Source: Comamonadaceae bacterium
Lineage (GTDB): Bacteria; Pseudomonadota; Gammaproteobacteria; Burkholderiales; Burkholderiaceae
Length of the DNA stretch: 5,525 nt
Assembly (NCBI GenBank): GCA_947377705.1
Contig: CANCGU010000182.1
Location: forward strand, 1 to 5,525
Direction of reading: 5' to 3'
How positions within the stretch are numbered: the first letter of the stretch is position 1; every line of letters begins with the position of its first letter. Positions 1 to 5,523 of this stretch are shown in pieces. The notes beneath the pieces were generated by a model, which had not been told where the DNA came from, made no database searches, and saw nothing but the letters and a program-made list of their open reading frames with translations. The translations under genes were made by a program, and so were the position numbers.

Positions 1-195
1 GCTGCACTTAAATTCACGCAAGATTTCATGGGACCAGACCGCGTCTTGTATGCCATGGACTACCCCTACCAGTACGTGCCTGAAGAAGTTGCCATGCTCG
101 AGAACCTCGACATGGCGCCGCAGGTTCGCAAGGCTTTCTTTCAAGACAACGCTGAGCGGTTGTTCAAAATTGCACCGGCGACCCGCGCGGCTTGA
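1..195 (+). CDS. Amidohydrolase family protein, C-terminal fragment (ACMSD / gamma-resorcylate decarboxylase type)
   Basis: Only the last 64 codons are present; the gene begins upstream of the window and is read in frame 1 to TGA at 193-195. The fragment contains DRVLYAMDYPYQ (residues 13-24), where D20 sits at the position of the conserved metal-binding/catalytic aspartate of the amidohydrolase-2 family. It ends with the family's closing motif NAERLFKI (50-57). Family members are cytoplasmic TIM-barrel metalloenzymes that decarboxylate or hydrolyse aromatic and related carboxylates, for example 2,3-dihydroxybenzoate and gamma-resorcylate decarboxylases and ACMSD. The spacing of the Asp motif and the NAERLFK tail fits that family well. 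The substrate cannot be read from so short a piece. It lies 26 bases upstream of the Bug-type binding protein on the same strand and is probably co-transcribed with it. The cut is due to the window edge, not to a visible mutation. Confidence 0.85.
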   Translation, partial: AALKFTQDFMGPDRVLYAMDYPYQYVPEEVAMLENLDMAPQVRKAFFQDNAERLFKIAPATRAA

Positions 196-210
196 GTTTG
201 AAAAATAACA

Positions 211-215
211 GGAGA
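211..215 (+). promoter_or_regulatory. Ribosome binding site for the Bug/TctC binding protein
   Basis: GGAGA lies 6 bases before the ATG at 222. It decides the start. The reading frame also extends to a TTG at 192-194 that overlaps the upstream TGA (TTGA), but that TTG has no Shine-Dalgarno and would put extra polar residues ahead of the signal peptide. Confidence 0.75.
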
Positions 216-221
216 CACCGA

Positions 222-1202
222 ATGACAAACATGCAACGCCGAAAAATGGCAGCGATGGTGATGGCTTTGATGGGCGCGATCAGCTTGGGTGCGACAGCAC
301 AAAGTAGCTATCCCAGTCAACCCATCAAAATCATTGTCCCGTTCACCCCAGGCACAGGTATGGACACCATCGCCCGCGTCGTGGCCCCTCGGCTGAGCGA
401 ACGTTTAGGGCAGTCGGTGGTGGTGCAAAACCTGCCTGGCGCCAGTGGAAACATTGGCGCAGATGCAGTTGCCAAGTCTGCACCTGATGGCCATACCCTG
501 CTGATGGGGGCGAACACCATGTTGATGGCTTCGCAGATGTACAAAAACGTGACCTTTGACCCAGTCAAGGATTTTTCATCCATTTCAATGGCGGCTTACG
601 GCTCTTTGATGTTGGTCGCCAATCCTAAAACTGGCATTAAATCAGTCCCCGAATTGGTCAAACAAGCGCGAGCAAAGCCGGGTTCAATCAGTTTTGGTTC
701 TCCTGGTGTGGGAACACCGCATCACATGGCGATGGAGTTGTTCAAATTGGAGTCCAACACCTTCATGCTGCATGTGCCGTATCGCGGTTCGGCCGGTTAC
801 ACACAAGACTTGCTGGGGGGTGAAATCAATGTGGGTTTCTTACCCGTTCACATCGCTCAAAGCTTTGTGAAGGGAGGACGTTTAAACGCATTGGCTGTGG
901 GCAGTCCTAAGCGACATCCTGTGGCACCCGATGTGCCGACCTTTGAAGAGGTTGGGGTCAAACGGATTGATGTGGATCTTTGGTACGCGTTCTTTGCACC
1001 CAGCAAGACACCAGCTGAAGTCGTGACGCGTCTCAACACGGAGATTGCCGCCATCATGCGACAAAGCGAGGTCAAAGATATTTTGGCCAAAGCAGGCATG
1101 GATGCCTCAGCATCCACCCAAGCAGAGTTAGCCGCCATTGTGGTGAAGGACTATCCCCGTTGGGGCGCAGTGATTCGTACCAAGCAAATTTCTGCAGACT
1201 AA
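222..1202 (+). CDS. Tripartite tricarboxylate transporter substrate-binding protein (Bug/TctC family)
   Basis: This is a 326-residue periplasmic solute-binding protein, the usual length for the Bug family. Residues 1 to about 27 form a signal peptide: a basic QRRK start, a hydrophobic Met/Ala-rich core and an ATAQ-like end. The mature protein opens with the family signature YPSQPIKIIVPFTPGTGMD (30-48, D48 in the ligand loop), followed by AR, then VVVQNLPGASGNIGADAVA and PDGHTLL (to about 94). Later come GSPGVGTPHHMAMELF and VPYRGSAGYTQDLLGGEINVGF, the second-lobe ligand-binding region. Bug proteins bind carboxylates and small aromatic acids and deliver them to TctAB-type permeases, or act as orphan sensors. 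No TctA or TctB gene is visible here. It follows the amidohydrolase by 26 bases, so its ligand may be the substrate of that enzyme (inference). Start chosen at the ATG with GGAGA 6 bases upstream. Confidence 0.93.
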   Translation: MTNMQRRKMAAMVMALMGAISLGATAQSSYPSQPIKIIVPFTPGTGMDTIARVVAPRLSERLGQSVVVQNLPGASGNIGADAVAKSAPDGHTLLMGANTMLMASQMYKNVTFDPVKDFSSISMAAYGSLMLVANPKTGIKSVPELVKQARAKPGSISFGSPGVGTPHHMAMELFKLESNTFMLHVPYRGSAGYTQDLLGGEINVGFLPVHIAQSFVKGGRLNALAVGSPKRHPVAPDVPTFEEVGVKRIDVDLWYAFFAPSKTPAEVVTRLNTEIAAIMRQSEVKDILAKAGMDASASTQAELAAIVVKDYPRWGAVIRTKQISAD

Positions 1203-1211
1203 CTCGGGTAT

Positions 1212-2834
1212 CTATCGTCCGCTGGCAAGGCGCAGTAAGTGCCTTGCCCTTTCGAGGTCAATAGCCATGTCTTGGCTGGCCCAAGCCACGAATTGATCGG
1301 GTCGAAGCAGCACCCACTTGGCTTGGTAGCGTGTGCTTTCTGCGCTGGATTTTTCATTCACGACGCTCAAGCGCACCCCTTCTTTTGCCGCTGCGTCTAG
1401 GAAGACCTGACTGTCCTCTGGTGCTGCGTCAAATGCCAGCAGTGTGAATTCATGGCCTAGCACTTCAAATACATTTTTTCCCGAGACGAGTGTCATGGGC
1501 GCTAAGTGGTGACCTGCGCGTGCTTCGAACTGGTGTGAACCTTTGGCTGAGCAAAATCGGGGTGCGTCATCGCTGTGCCAGACGACGGGTGAACCTTCAT
1601 AGTTGGGTTCAAACGCGTGCACTTCGCCCGCCGCGCCTTGCGAGCGTTCTTGCCAAGCCTTTTCAAAACTGGCTTTGTCGCGAACGGGATCAAACTGCTC
1701 AAGAAAGTCTCTGTCTGTTTCAATCGATTTGGCGATGAAGTCACTGATCGTGGACGCAAAAACAGGACGACGTTCGGCGTCATAAGAGTCCAGCAAGTCG
1801 GGGCCTCCCCAGCCTTGTAAAACAGCAGCCAATTTCCAGCCCAGGTTGCGGGCATCTTCTAGTCCAGAATTGACGCCATAGCCACCATAGGGGGGGTGGC
1901 TGTGCGCTGCATCGCCAGCAATGAAGATGCGGCCCGCGCGATAGGAGTTTGCAAGCGCAAAGCGCAGGTCCCAGAACCCAACGTGTTGGAGTTCGATTTC
2001 AAATTCGGCACCAACGGCTTGGTGAAGGTATGACTTGAAGTCAAAGTTGTCGGCCGTTGTGCCTGGTGGCACAGGGGCGTGAAAAAACCAAGTGTTGCCA
2101 AGGTCAACCCGGCCAAAAAATTTCCAATAGCCTTTCAATTCAGGCTGCAGAACGTTGTAAAAAGACTTGCCTGGATAACACGCCAGCAATGTGTGTAGTT
2201 CATGCGATTTAAAAACGAGCAGCGCCATGAGGCGGTCATGGTCTGTCAGCGTTTGAGTGATGCCAGATTGTTCACGTACTTTTGATCGGCTGCCATCACA
2301 ACCGACGGCATAGGCGGCGCGCAATGTGCGCTGTTGATTCGTTTGGCGCTCAACGATGGTCAGCGTGGCACCTTCATCGTCTTGCGCGATGGTTTGTGCG
2401 TCCCAGCCGTAGAGCGTTTGAACGCAGGGCAACATGGCCACCCGTTGGCGAAGTACTTTTTCAGTCTCATATTGAGGAATGCGTTCATTGGCCGTGAAGT
2501 AATAGGGTTTCACCAGTTCACGTTGTAGCCAATCGTAGGCGTAAGTTCCTAAGAGCGTGCCATAGGTGGTGAGCCCGCCAATGCCGTACTCTGGTGGTAT
2601 GGTGCGTGCGTTGCGTAATTCTTTTTCTGCTCCCCAGAAATGAAGGTGTTCCATCGTGCGCTGGGTCAGGTTTTGTCCCTTGGGAATGGGTTGTGGCTGT
2701 GGATATCGCTCCGTGAGTAGGCAGCGAATGCCACGCTGGCCGAGTTCAATTGCGAGTCCCAAGCCCACAGGGCCTCCCCCGATGATCACGACATCGGCCG
2801 TCAGTGGTGGGTTGGTTTGGTTGGTCATGCTCAT
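1212..2834 (-). CDS. FAD-dependent aromatic monooxygenase (PHBH fold, MhpA/TfdB-like)
   Basis: This is a complete 540-residue class A flavoprotein hydroxylase. It has an N-terminal Rossmann motif VVIIGGGPVGLGLAIELG (15-32) with the ribose-binding Glu at about 42 (LLTERYP). The DG motif is GCDGSRSKVR (178-187), and the second FAD motif is RIFIAGDAAHSHPPYGGYG (302-320), continuing VNSGLEDARNLGWKLA. A C-terminal thioredoxin-like domain (about 440-525) ends with VLLRPDQFVAWAS (508-520), typical of the phenol hydroxylase/MhpA/TfdB group, so it is a long two-domain form rather than a 390-residue PHBH. The expected reaction is NAD(P)H- and O2-dependent ring hydroxylation of a phenolic substrate in the cytoplasm; the exact substrate is unknown. 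It is transcribed against both flanking operons: its stop is 9 bases from the Bug gene's stop, and its start faces the LivK-like gene. ATGs at 2834 and 2828 are both possible starts and neither has a clear Shine-Dalgarno. Confidence 0.92.
   Translation of the reverse strand: MSMTNQTNPPLTADVVIIGGGPVGLGLAIELGQRGIRCLLTERYPQPQPIPKGQNLTQRTMEHLHFWGAEKELRNARTIPPEYGIGGLTTYGTLLGTYAYDWLQRELVKPYYFTANERIPQYETEKVLRQRVAMLPCVQTLYGWDAQTIAQDDEGATLTIVERQTNQQRTLRAAYAVGCDGSRSKVREQSGITQTLTDHDRLMALLVFKSHELHTLLACYPGKSFYNVLQPELKGYWKFFGRVDLGNTWFFHAPVPPGTTADNFDFKSYLHQAVGAEFEIELQHVGFWDLRFALANSYRAGRIFIAGDAAHSHPPYGGYGVNSGLEDARNLGWKLAAVLQGWGGPDLLDSYDAERRPVFASTISDFIAKSIETDRDFLEQFDPVRDKASFEKAWQERSQGAAGEVHAFEPNYEGSPVVWHSDDAPRFCSAKGSHQFEARAGHHLAPMTLVSGKNVFEVLGHEFTLLAFDAAPEDSQVFLDAAAKEGVRLSVVNEKSSAESTRYQAKWVLLRPDQFVAWASQDMAIDLERARHLLRLASGR
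1224..1248. terminator. Candidate terminator hairpin at the convergent gene junction
   Basis: GGCAAGGC (1224-1231) and GCCTTGCC (1241-1248) form a perfect 8-bp GC-rich stem with a 9-base loop. It begins 22 bases after the Bug stop codon and lies inside the last codons of the opposing monooxygenase gene. On + it is followed only by CTTTCG, and on - there is no T-tract, so it is not a canonical intrinsic terminator. Its position between convergent genes favours a role in ending the + strand transcript or blocking read-through. Confidence 0.4.
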
Positions 2835-3003
2835 TTTTATTTGCGTGCGGTTAGGGTTTTAGAAGGTCGTGAAGACTTTAAGATAGGTTGATTGTTGTGA
2901 GCTCTGAGACTCATGGGTGTCGCGAAGTTGCCACTGAGTTCGCAGCATTTCGTGTAAAAACGGGTCTGAAAAAAATACCAAAATATCAAGGAGACAGAGT
3001 GCT
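2835..3003. promoter_or_regulatory. Divergent promoter/operator region between the monooxygenase and the LivK-like operon
   Basis: These 169 bases separate two divergently transcribed catabolic genes and must hold both promoters. Visible symmetric elements are TGAGACTCA (2905-2913, perfect around a central A) and GCGAA (2922-2926) / TTCGC (2939-2943) with a 12-base spacer. For the + operon a weak sigma-70 pair can be drawn: TTGCCA (2928-2933) and TGTAAA (2953-2958), 19 bases apart, which would place the inverted repeat over the -35. I see no good promoter for the - strand gene. No regulator gene is adjacent, so the operator assignment is inference. Confidence 0.45.
2988..2994 (+). promoter_or_regulatory. 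Strong ribosome binding site for the LivK-like gene
   Basis: AAGGAGA lies 9 bases before the ATG at 3004. This is a near-consensus Shine-Dalgarno and fixes the start. A GTG at 2999 is out of frame. Confidence 0.85.
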
Positions 3004-4173
3004 ATGCATAAACGAAATTTTTTAAATCTCATGGCCGGTGTTGGGTTGACGGCCATGTCCACCTTGACGCATGCGCAAGACAACAGTTTTAAAGTTGGTT
3101 TGATCTTGCCAATGTCTGGCCCCTTTGCCGCAACCGGAAAGCAGCTTGAATCTGCCGCACGCCTTTATGTGGCGCAGCACGGAGACACGGTGGCAGGACG
3201 TAAGGTGGTGTTGATTGTCAAAGACGACACAGGATCGCCTGAAGTCACAAAACGAATTGCACAAGAGCTGGTGGTCAATGACAAAGTGCAGGTTTTGGCT
3301 GGTTTTGGTTTGACGCCATTGGCCATGGCGACGGCCCCTGTGGCCACACAATCTAAAACGCCCATGGTCGTGATGGCTGCCGCGACATCTATCGTGACAG
3401 AGGCTTCGCCTTACATCGTTCGTACGAGTTTTACCGTGCCACAAGTGGTGGTGACGCTTGCAGATTGGGCGTCTAAGAACAACATCAAACGCGTGGTGAG
3501 TTTGGTCACGGACTATGCGCCTGGCGTAGATTCAGAAAAATATTTCAACCAGCGTTTCATTGCGAATGGCGGACAAGTGGTTGAAACGTTGCGCGTGCCG
3601 TTGCGAAATCCTGATTTCGCGCCGTTCTTGCAACGCGTGCGTGATGCAAAACCTGATGCGCTGTTTACTTTTGTCCCTGCGGGTGTGGGCTCTGCGTTGA
3701 TGAAGCAGTTCGCTGAGCGTGGGCTTGATAAAGCAGGTATTCGTTTGATTGCCGAAGGGAGTGTCACGGATGACGACATCATCAACGGCATGGGCGATGT
3801 TGCATTAGGTGTGGTGACGACGCACCACTATTCCGCATCCCATAAATCGCCATTGAATAAAAAGTTTGTCGAGGCATTTGGCAAAGCAAACAATGGCGCG
3901 CGTCCCAACTTCATGGCTGTGGGTGCTTATGACGGAATGCGTGTGATTTATGAAGCGGCCAAGGTGACCAAAGGTCAAGGCGGTGAGCCTTTGCTCAATG
4001 CCATGAAAGGGCAAGTTTTTGAAAGCCCGCGTGGCCCTATTTATATCGATGCACAAACACGCGACGTGGTGCAAAACATCTACATCCGACGCGTTGAGCG
4101 TGTCGGTGATCAGTTGTGGAACCAAGAAATTGAGACAGTCACCGATGTGAAAGACATCGGAAAATCACGTTGA
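3004..4173 (+). CDS. ABC transporter periplasmic substrate-binding protein (LivK-like, Peripla_BP_6)
   Basis: This is a 389-residue type I periplasmic binding protein of the branched-chain amino acid/aromatic acid group, of usual family length. Residues 1 to about 24 form a Sec signal peptide (MHKRNFLNLM then a hydrophobic stretch, ending THAQ); there is no lipobox cysteine. The mature protein starts with the family opening FKVGLILPMSGPFAATG (29-45). It continues through GRKVVLIVKDDTGSPEVTKRIAQELV (about 65-90) and VQVLAGFG (96-102), the hinge-side strands that shape the ligand pocket. In soil and freshwater betaproteobacteria such proteins often bind benzoate-like or phenylpropanoid acids, not amino acids; that is inferred from the neighbouring catabolic genes. 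It is the first gene of a + strand set, with the alpha/beta hydrolase 13 bases downstream. No cognate permease or ATPase genes (LivHMGF) are in the window, so it may work with a transporter encoded elsewhere. Confidence 0.92.
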   Translation: MHKRNFLNLMAGVGLTAMSTLTHAQDNSFKVGLILPMSGPFAATGKQLESAARLYVAQHGDTVAGRKVVLIVKDDTGSPEVTKRIAQELVVNDKVQVLAGFGLTPLAMATAPVATQSKTPMVVMAAATSIVTEASPYIVRTSFTVPQVVVTLADWASKNNIKRVVSLVTDYAPGVDSEKYFNQRFIANGGQVVETLRVPLRNPDFAPFLQRVRDAKPDALFTFVPAGVGSALMKQFAERGLDKAGIRLIAEGSVTDDDIINGMGDVALGVVTTHHYSASHKSPLNKKFVEAFGKANNGARPNFMAVGAYDGMRVIYEAAKVTKGQGGEPLLNAMKGQVFESPRGPIYIDAQTRDVVQNIYIRRVERVGDQLWNQEIETVTDVKDIGKSR

Positions 4174-4186
4174 TCAGGCACCATCA

Positions 4187-4918
4187 ATGAGTGCTTTGCC
4201 TTTGATTTTGGTGCCCGGGCTGATGTGTGACCACACTGTCTGGGAGCCTCTGTTCCCTCAAATCAATGCTTCGCGTGTGTGCACAGTCGTCGATCATGGT
4301 GATGCCAACTCACTGGAGCAAATGGCGATTCAGTTGCTCAGAGATGCGCCGCCCAAGTTCTTATTAGCGGGCCATTCGATGGGCGCGCGCGTGGTGCTTG
4401 AGGTGCTGCGACTCGTGCCTGAGCGTGTCGGTGGCGTGGCGCTGTTGGACACGGGGTATTTGCCTAAGGCCTCTGGGCTTGCGGGTGAGGAAGAGGTTCG
4501 CAAGCGTTTCAATTTGCTTCAAATGGCGCAAGAAAAAGGTGTCCGTGCCATGGCTCGCGAGTGGGTTCAAGGCATGGTGAACCCGGACCGTTTGACGGAT
4601 CAAGCGCTGATTGAACGCATTCTGACTATGTTTGAGCGAAAAAACGCAGACATCTTTGCCAAGCAAATTAACGCGCTGATCCATCGGCCTGATGGCACCG
4701 ATGTCTTGAAATCTATTCAAGTTCCCACGCTCATCTTGTGTGGCCGACAAGATACCTGGTCACCGCCTTCGCAGCATGAAGCGATGCAGCAACTCACGCC
4801 ACACGCAACCTTGGCGGTGGTCGATGCGGCTGGACATATGGCGCCTATGGAGAGACCTCGTGATGTGGCAGATGCCATGCTGCTTTGGCTTTCTGAATGC
4901 GCCTTGCGTACGGCATAA
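4187..4918 (+). CDS. Alpha/beta hydrolase, possibly a ring-fission-product or enol-lactone/ester hydrolase
   Basis: This is a 243-residue cytoplasmic alpha/beta-fold hydrolase with a complete catalytic triad visible: nucleophile S64 in AGHSMG (61-66), acid D189 in LCGRQDTWSPP, and base H217 in DAAGHMAPMERP. The first strand ends LILVPGLMCDHTVW (6-19); a PGLMCD turn replaces the common HGxG oxyanion motif, as in one subgroup of these enzymes. No signal peptide is seen. It is shorter than MhpC-type C-C hydrolases (about 285 residues), and the segment between about 95 and 170 forms a small helical cap. By context it should hydrolyse an ester, lactone, enol-lactone or meta-cleavage product of an aromatic pathway; I cannot choose between these from sequence alone. 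It starts 13 bases after the LivK-like stop with only a weak AGG (4176-4178) as Shine-Dalgarno, which suggests translation coupled to the upstream gene. Confidence 0.88.
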   Translation: MSALPLILVPGLMCDHTVWEPLFPQINASRVCTVVDHGDANSLEQMAIQLLRDAPPKFLLAGHSMGARVVLEVLRLVPERVGGVALLDTGYLPKASGLAGEEEVRKRFNLLQMAQEKGVRAMAREWVQGMVNPDRLTDQALIERILTMFERKNADIFAKQINALIHRPDGTDVLKSIQVPTLILCGRQDTWSPPSQHEAMQQLTPHATLAVVDAAGHMAPMERPRDVADAMLLWLSECALRTA

Positions 4919-4923
4919 CGACC

Positions 4924-4927
4924 GAGG
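4924..4927 (+). promoter_or_regulatory. Ribosome binding site deciding the start of the SnoaL-like gene
   Basis: GAGG lies 8 bases before the ATG at 4936. The frame also opens at ATG 4897, inside the hydrolase gene, but that start has no Shine-Dalgarno and would add 13 residues (MRLAYGITTEAAD) not typical of the family's N-terminus. Confidence 0.65.
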
Positions 4928-4935
4928 CTGCCGAC

Positions 4936-5373
4936 ATGGATTTTTTCCAATTACTCCAGGCAGAAAAAGCCTGCCGAGATGTCGTTTTATCTGCTGCGCA
5001 AGCCGTTGACCAGCAGCAGTACGAAGCACTGGTCGCCCTGTTCACGGAAGATGCCACGTTGGTTCGCCCTGGTGGCGCTTTGCTGCGAGGGCGTTCAGAA
5101 ATTCTTGCAGCATACATGAGCAAAGACCCGAATCGAATCACCCATCACTTGGTTTGCAACCATCAAGTGACGTTTTCGGATTCGGGCATGGCTGAATCAC
5201 GGTGCAAAGTGTTGCTATATGCCAGTCACAAGCATCGCGATTTGACCCCCCAAGGGCGATTGGCAGATCCGACACATCAAGTTGGCGTGATCATTGACAC
5301 GCTCAGCCTGACGGAGCTGGGCTGGAAAATCCAAAACCGCAACGCATGGTTTGAGTTGTTGATCCAAGGGTAG
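4936..5373 (+). CDS. SnoaL/NTF2-like domain protein (nuclear transport factor 2 family)
   Basis: This is a 145-residue single-domain protein of the cone-shaped NTF2/SnoaL fold. The pattern is typical: an N-terminal helix pair (about 5-35), then YEALVALFTEDATLVRPGGALLRGRSEILAAY (29-60), then THHLVCNHQVTF (69-80) and a C-terminal sheet ending GWKIQNRNAWFELL (129-142). Relatives include SnoaL-type cyclases, ketosteroid isomerase-like and scytalone dehydratase-like enzymes, and the beta subunits of aromatic-ring dioxygenases. The length and the RPGG...RGR segment match stand-alone small proteins, not the longer dioxygenase beta chains. No dioxygenase alpha subunit lies next to it, so a structural-subunit role is unlikely within this window; isomerase, dehydratase or ligand binding is possible. 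It starts 17 bases after the hydrolase stop and is the last gene of the + strand set. The fold call is firm; the reaction is not known. Confidence 0.82.
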   Translation: MDFFQLLQAEKACRDVVLSAAQAVDQQQYEALVALFTEDATLVRPGGALLRGRSEILAAYMSKDPNRITHHLVCNHQVTFSDSGMAESRCKVLLYASHKHRDLTPQGRLADPTHQVGVIIDTLSLTELGWKIQNRNAWFELLIQG

Positions 5374-5378
5374 AGGTC

Positions 5379-5391
5379 TGTATTGGATACA
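5379..5391. promoter_or_regulatory. Palindrome TGTAT-N3-ATACA, candidate operator
   Basis: Perfect 5-bp arms around TGG, six bases after the SnoaL-like stop codon. The TGTAT/ATACA half-sites recur in the TGTATACA palindrome at 5448-5455, suggesting one regulator may bind both. Tentative; the regulator is not in the window. Confidence 0.3.
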
Positions 5392-5397
5392 AAAAAC

Positions 5398-5413
5398 ATA
5401 GGATATACCCTAT
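5398..5413. promoter_or_regulatory. 16-bp imperfect palindrome ATAGGATATACCCTAT, candidate operator
   Basis: Seven of eight base pairs are symmetric; only A5403/C5408 breaks it. It sits upstream of the FNR-like box in an AT-rich intergenic stretch, as expected of a transcription factor site. The protein that would bind it is unknown. Confidence 0.35.
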
Positions 5414-5426
5414 AAATCCAATTTAT

Positions 5427-5440
5427 TTGATGTAAATCAG
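5427..5440. promoter_or_regulatory. FNR/Anr (CRP-FNR family) box
   Basis: TTGAT-GTAA-ATCAG matches 9 of 10 specified bases of the FNR/Anr/FixK consensus TTGAT-N4-ATCAA; only the last base differs. This family of regulators controls oxygen- or NO-responsive genes. The centre is near 5433.5, so class II activation would predict a transcription start near 5475, upstream of the strong Shine-Dalgarno at the window edge. It most likely controls the next + strand gene, which lies outside the window. The -10 expected at that spacing is poor, and TACAAT at 5452-5457 is too close, so repression or a different start site is also possible. Confidence 0.6.
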
Positions 5441-5457
5441 GGTTCAATGTATACAAT
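5427..5457 (+). promoter_or_regulatory. Possible sigma-70 promoter for the gene beyond the window
   Basis: TTGATG (5427-5432) with TATACA (5450-5455) at 17 bases, or TACAAT (5452-5457, 5/6 to consensus) at 19 bases, could form a promoter. Its -35 is the left half of the FNR-like box and its -10 overlaps the TGTATACA palindrome (5448-5455), so either protein binding there would be expected to block it. Prediction by eye only. Confidence 0.35.
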
Positions 5458-5516
5458 TTTCCCTCATGGGACCCAATACATCATCGCTCGCCCTCGCTCA
5501 TTCCAGCGATTCTCAT

Positions 5517-5523
5517 GAGGAGA
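5517..5523 (+). promoter_or_regulatory. Strong Shine-Dalgarno at the window edge (start of next gene just outside)
   Basis: GAGGAGA ends two bases before the window ends, so a + strand gene probably starts within about ten bases beyond it. An alternative frame is open from ATG 5466 to the edge (20 codons, MGPNTSSLALAHSS...), but it has no Shine-Dalgarno and could be a leader or chance. Confidence 0.5.

Noticed and set aside
192..221. TTG start at 192 for the Bug-type protein, overlapping the amidohydrolase stop (TTGA)
   Set aside because: No Shine-Dalgarno precedes it, it would add ten polar residues before the signal peptide, and ATG 222 has GGAGA at 6 bases.
1502..1855. 117-codon open frame on - within the monooxygenase gene
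   Set aside because: Same strand, different frame from a gene with intact FAD motifs; no domain and no start signal. No evidence of a frameshift in the monooxygenase.
2859..3083. 74-codon frame on - spanning the divergent intergenic region
   Set aside because: It overlaps the start of the LivK-like gene, has no ribosome site, and a slightly hydrophobic stretch alone is not enough to call a small membrane protein.
3022..3444. 140-codon open frame on - inside the LivK-like gene
   Set aside because: Translation is Cys/His/Arg-rich with no recognisable domain; it lies wholly antisense to a clear gene and reads as a codon-bias shadow.
4364..4750. 128-codon open frame on - antisense to the alpha/beta hydrolase
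   Set aside because: Low-complexity His/Arg/Gln-rich translation without a domain; the + strand frame has a full catalytic triad.
4897..4935. Upstream ATG at 4897 for the SnoaL-like protein, overlapping the hydrolase
   Set aside because: No ribosome site and a non-family N-terminal extension; ATG 4936 has GAGG at 8 bases. Not fully excluded.
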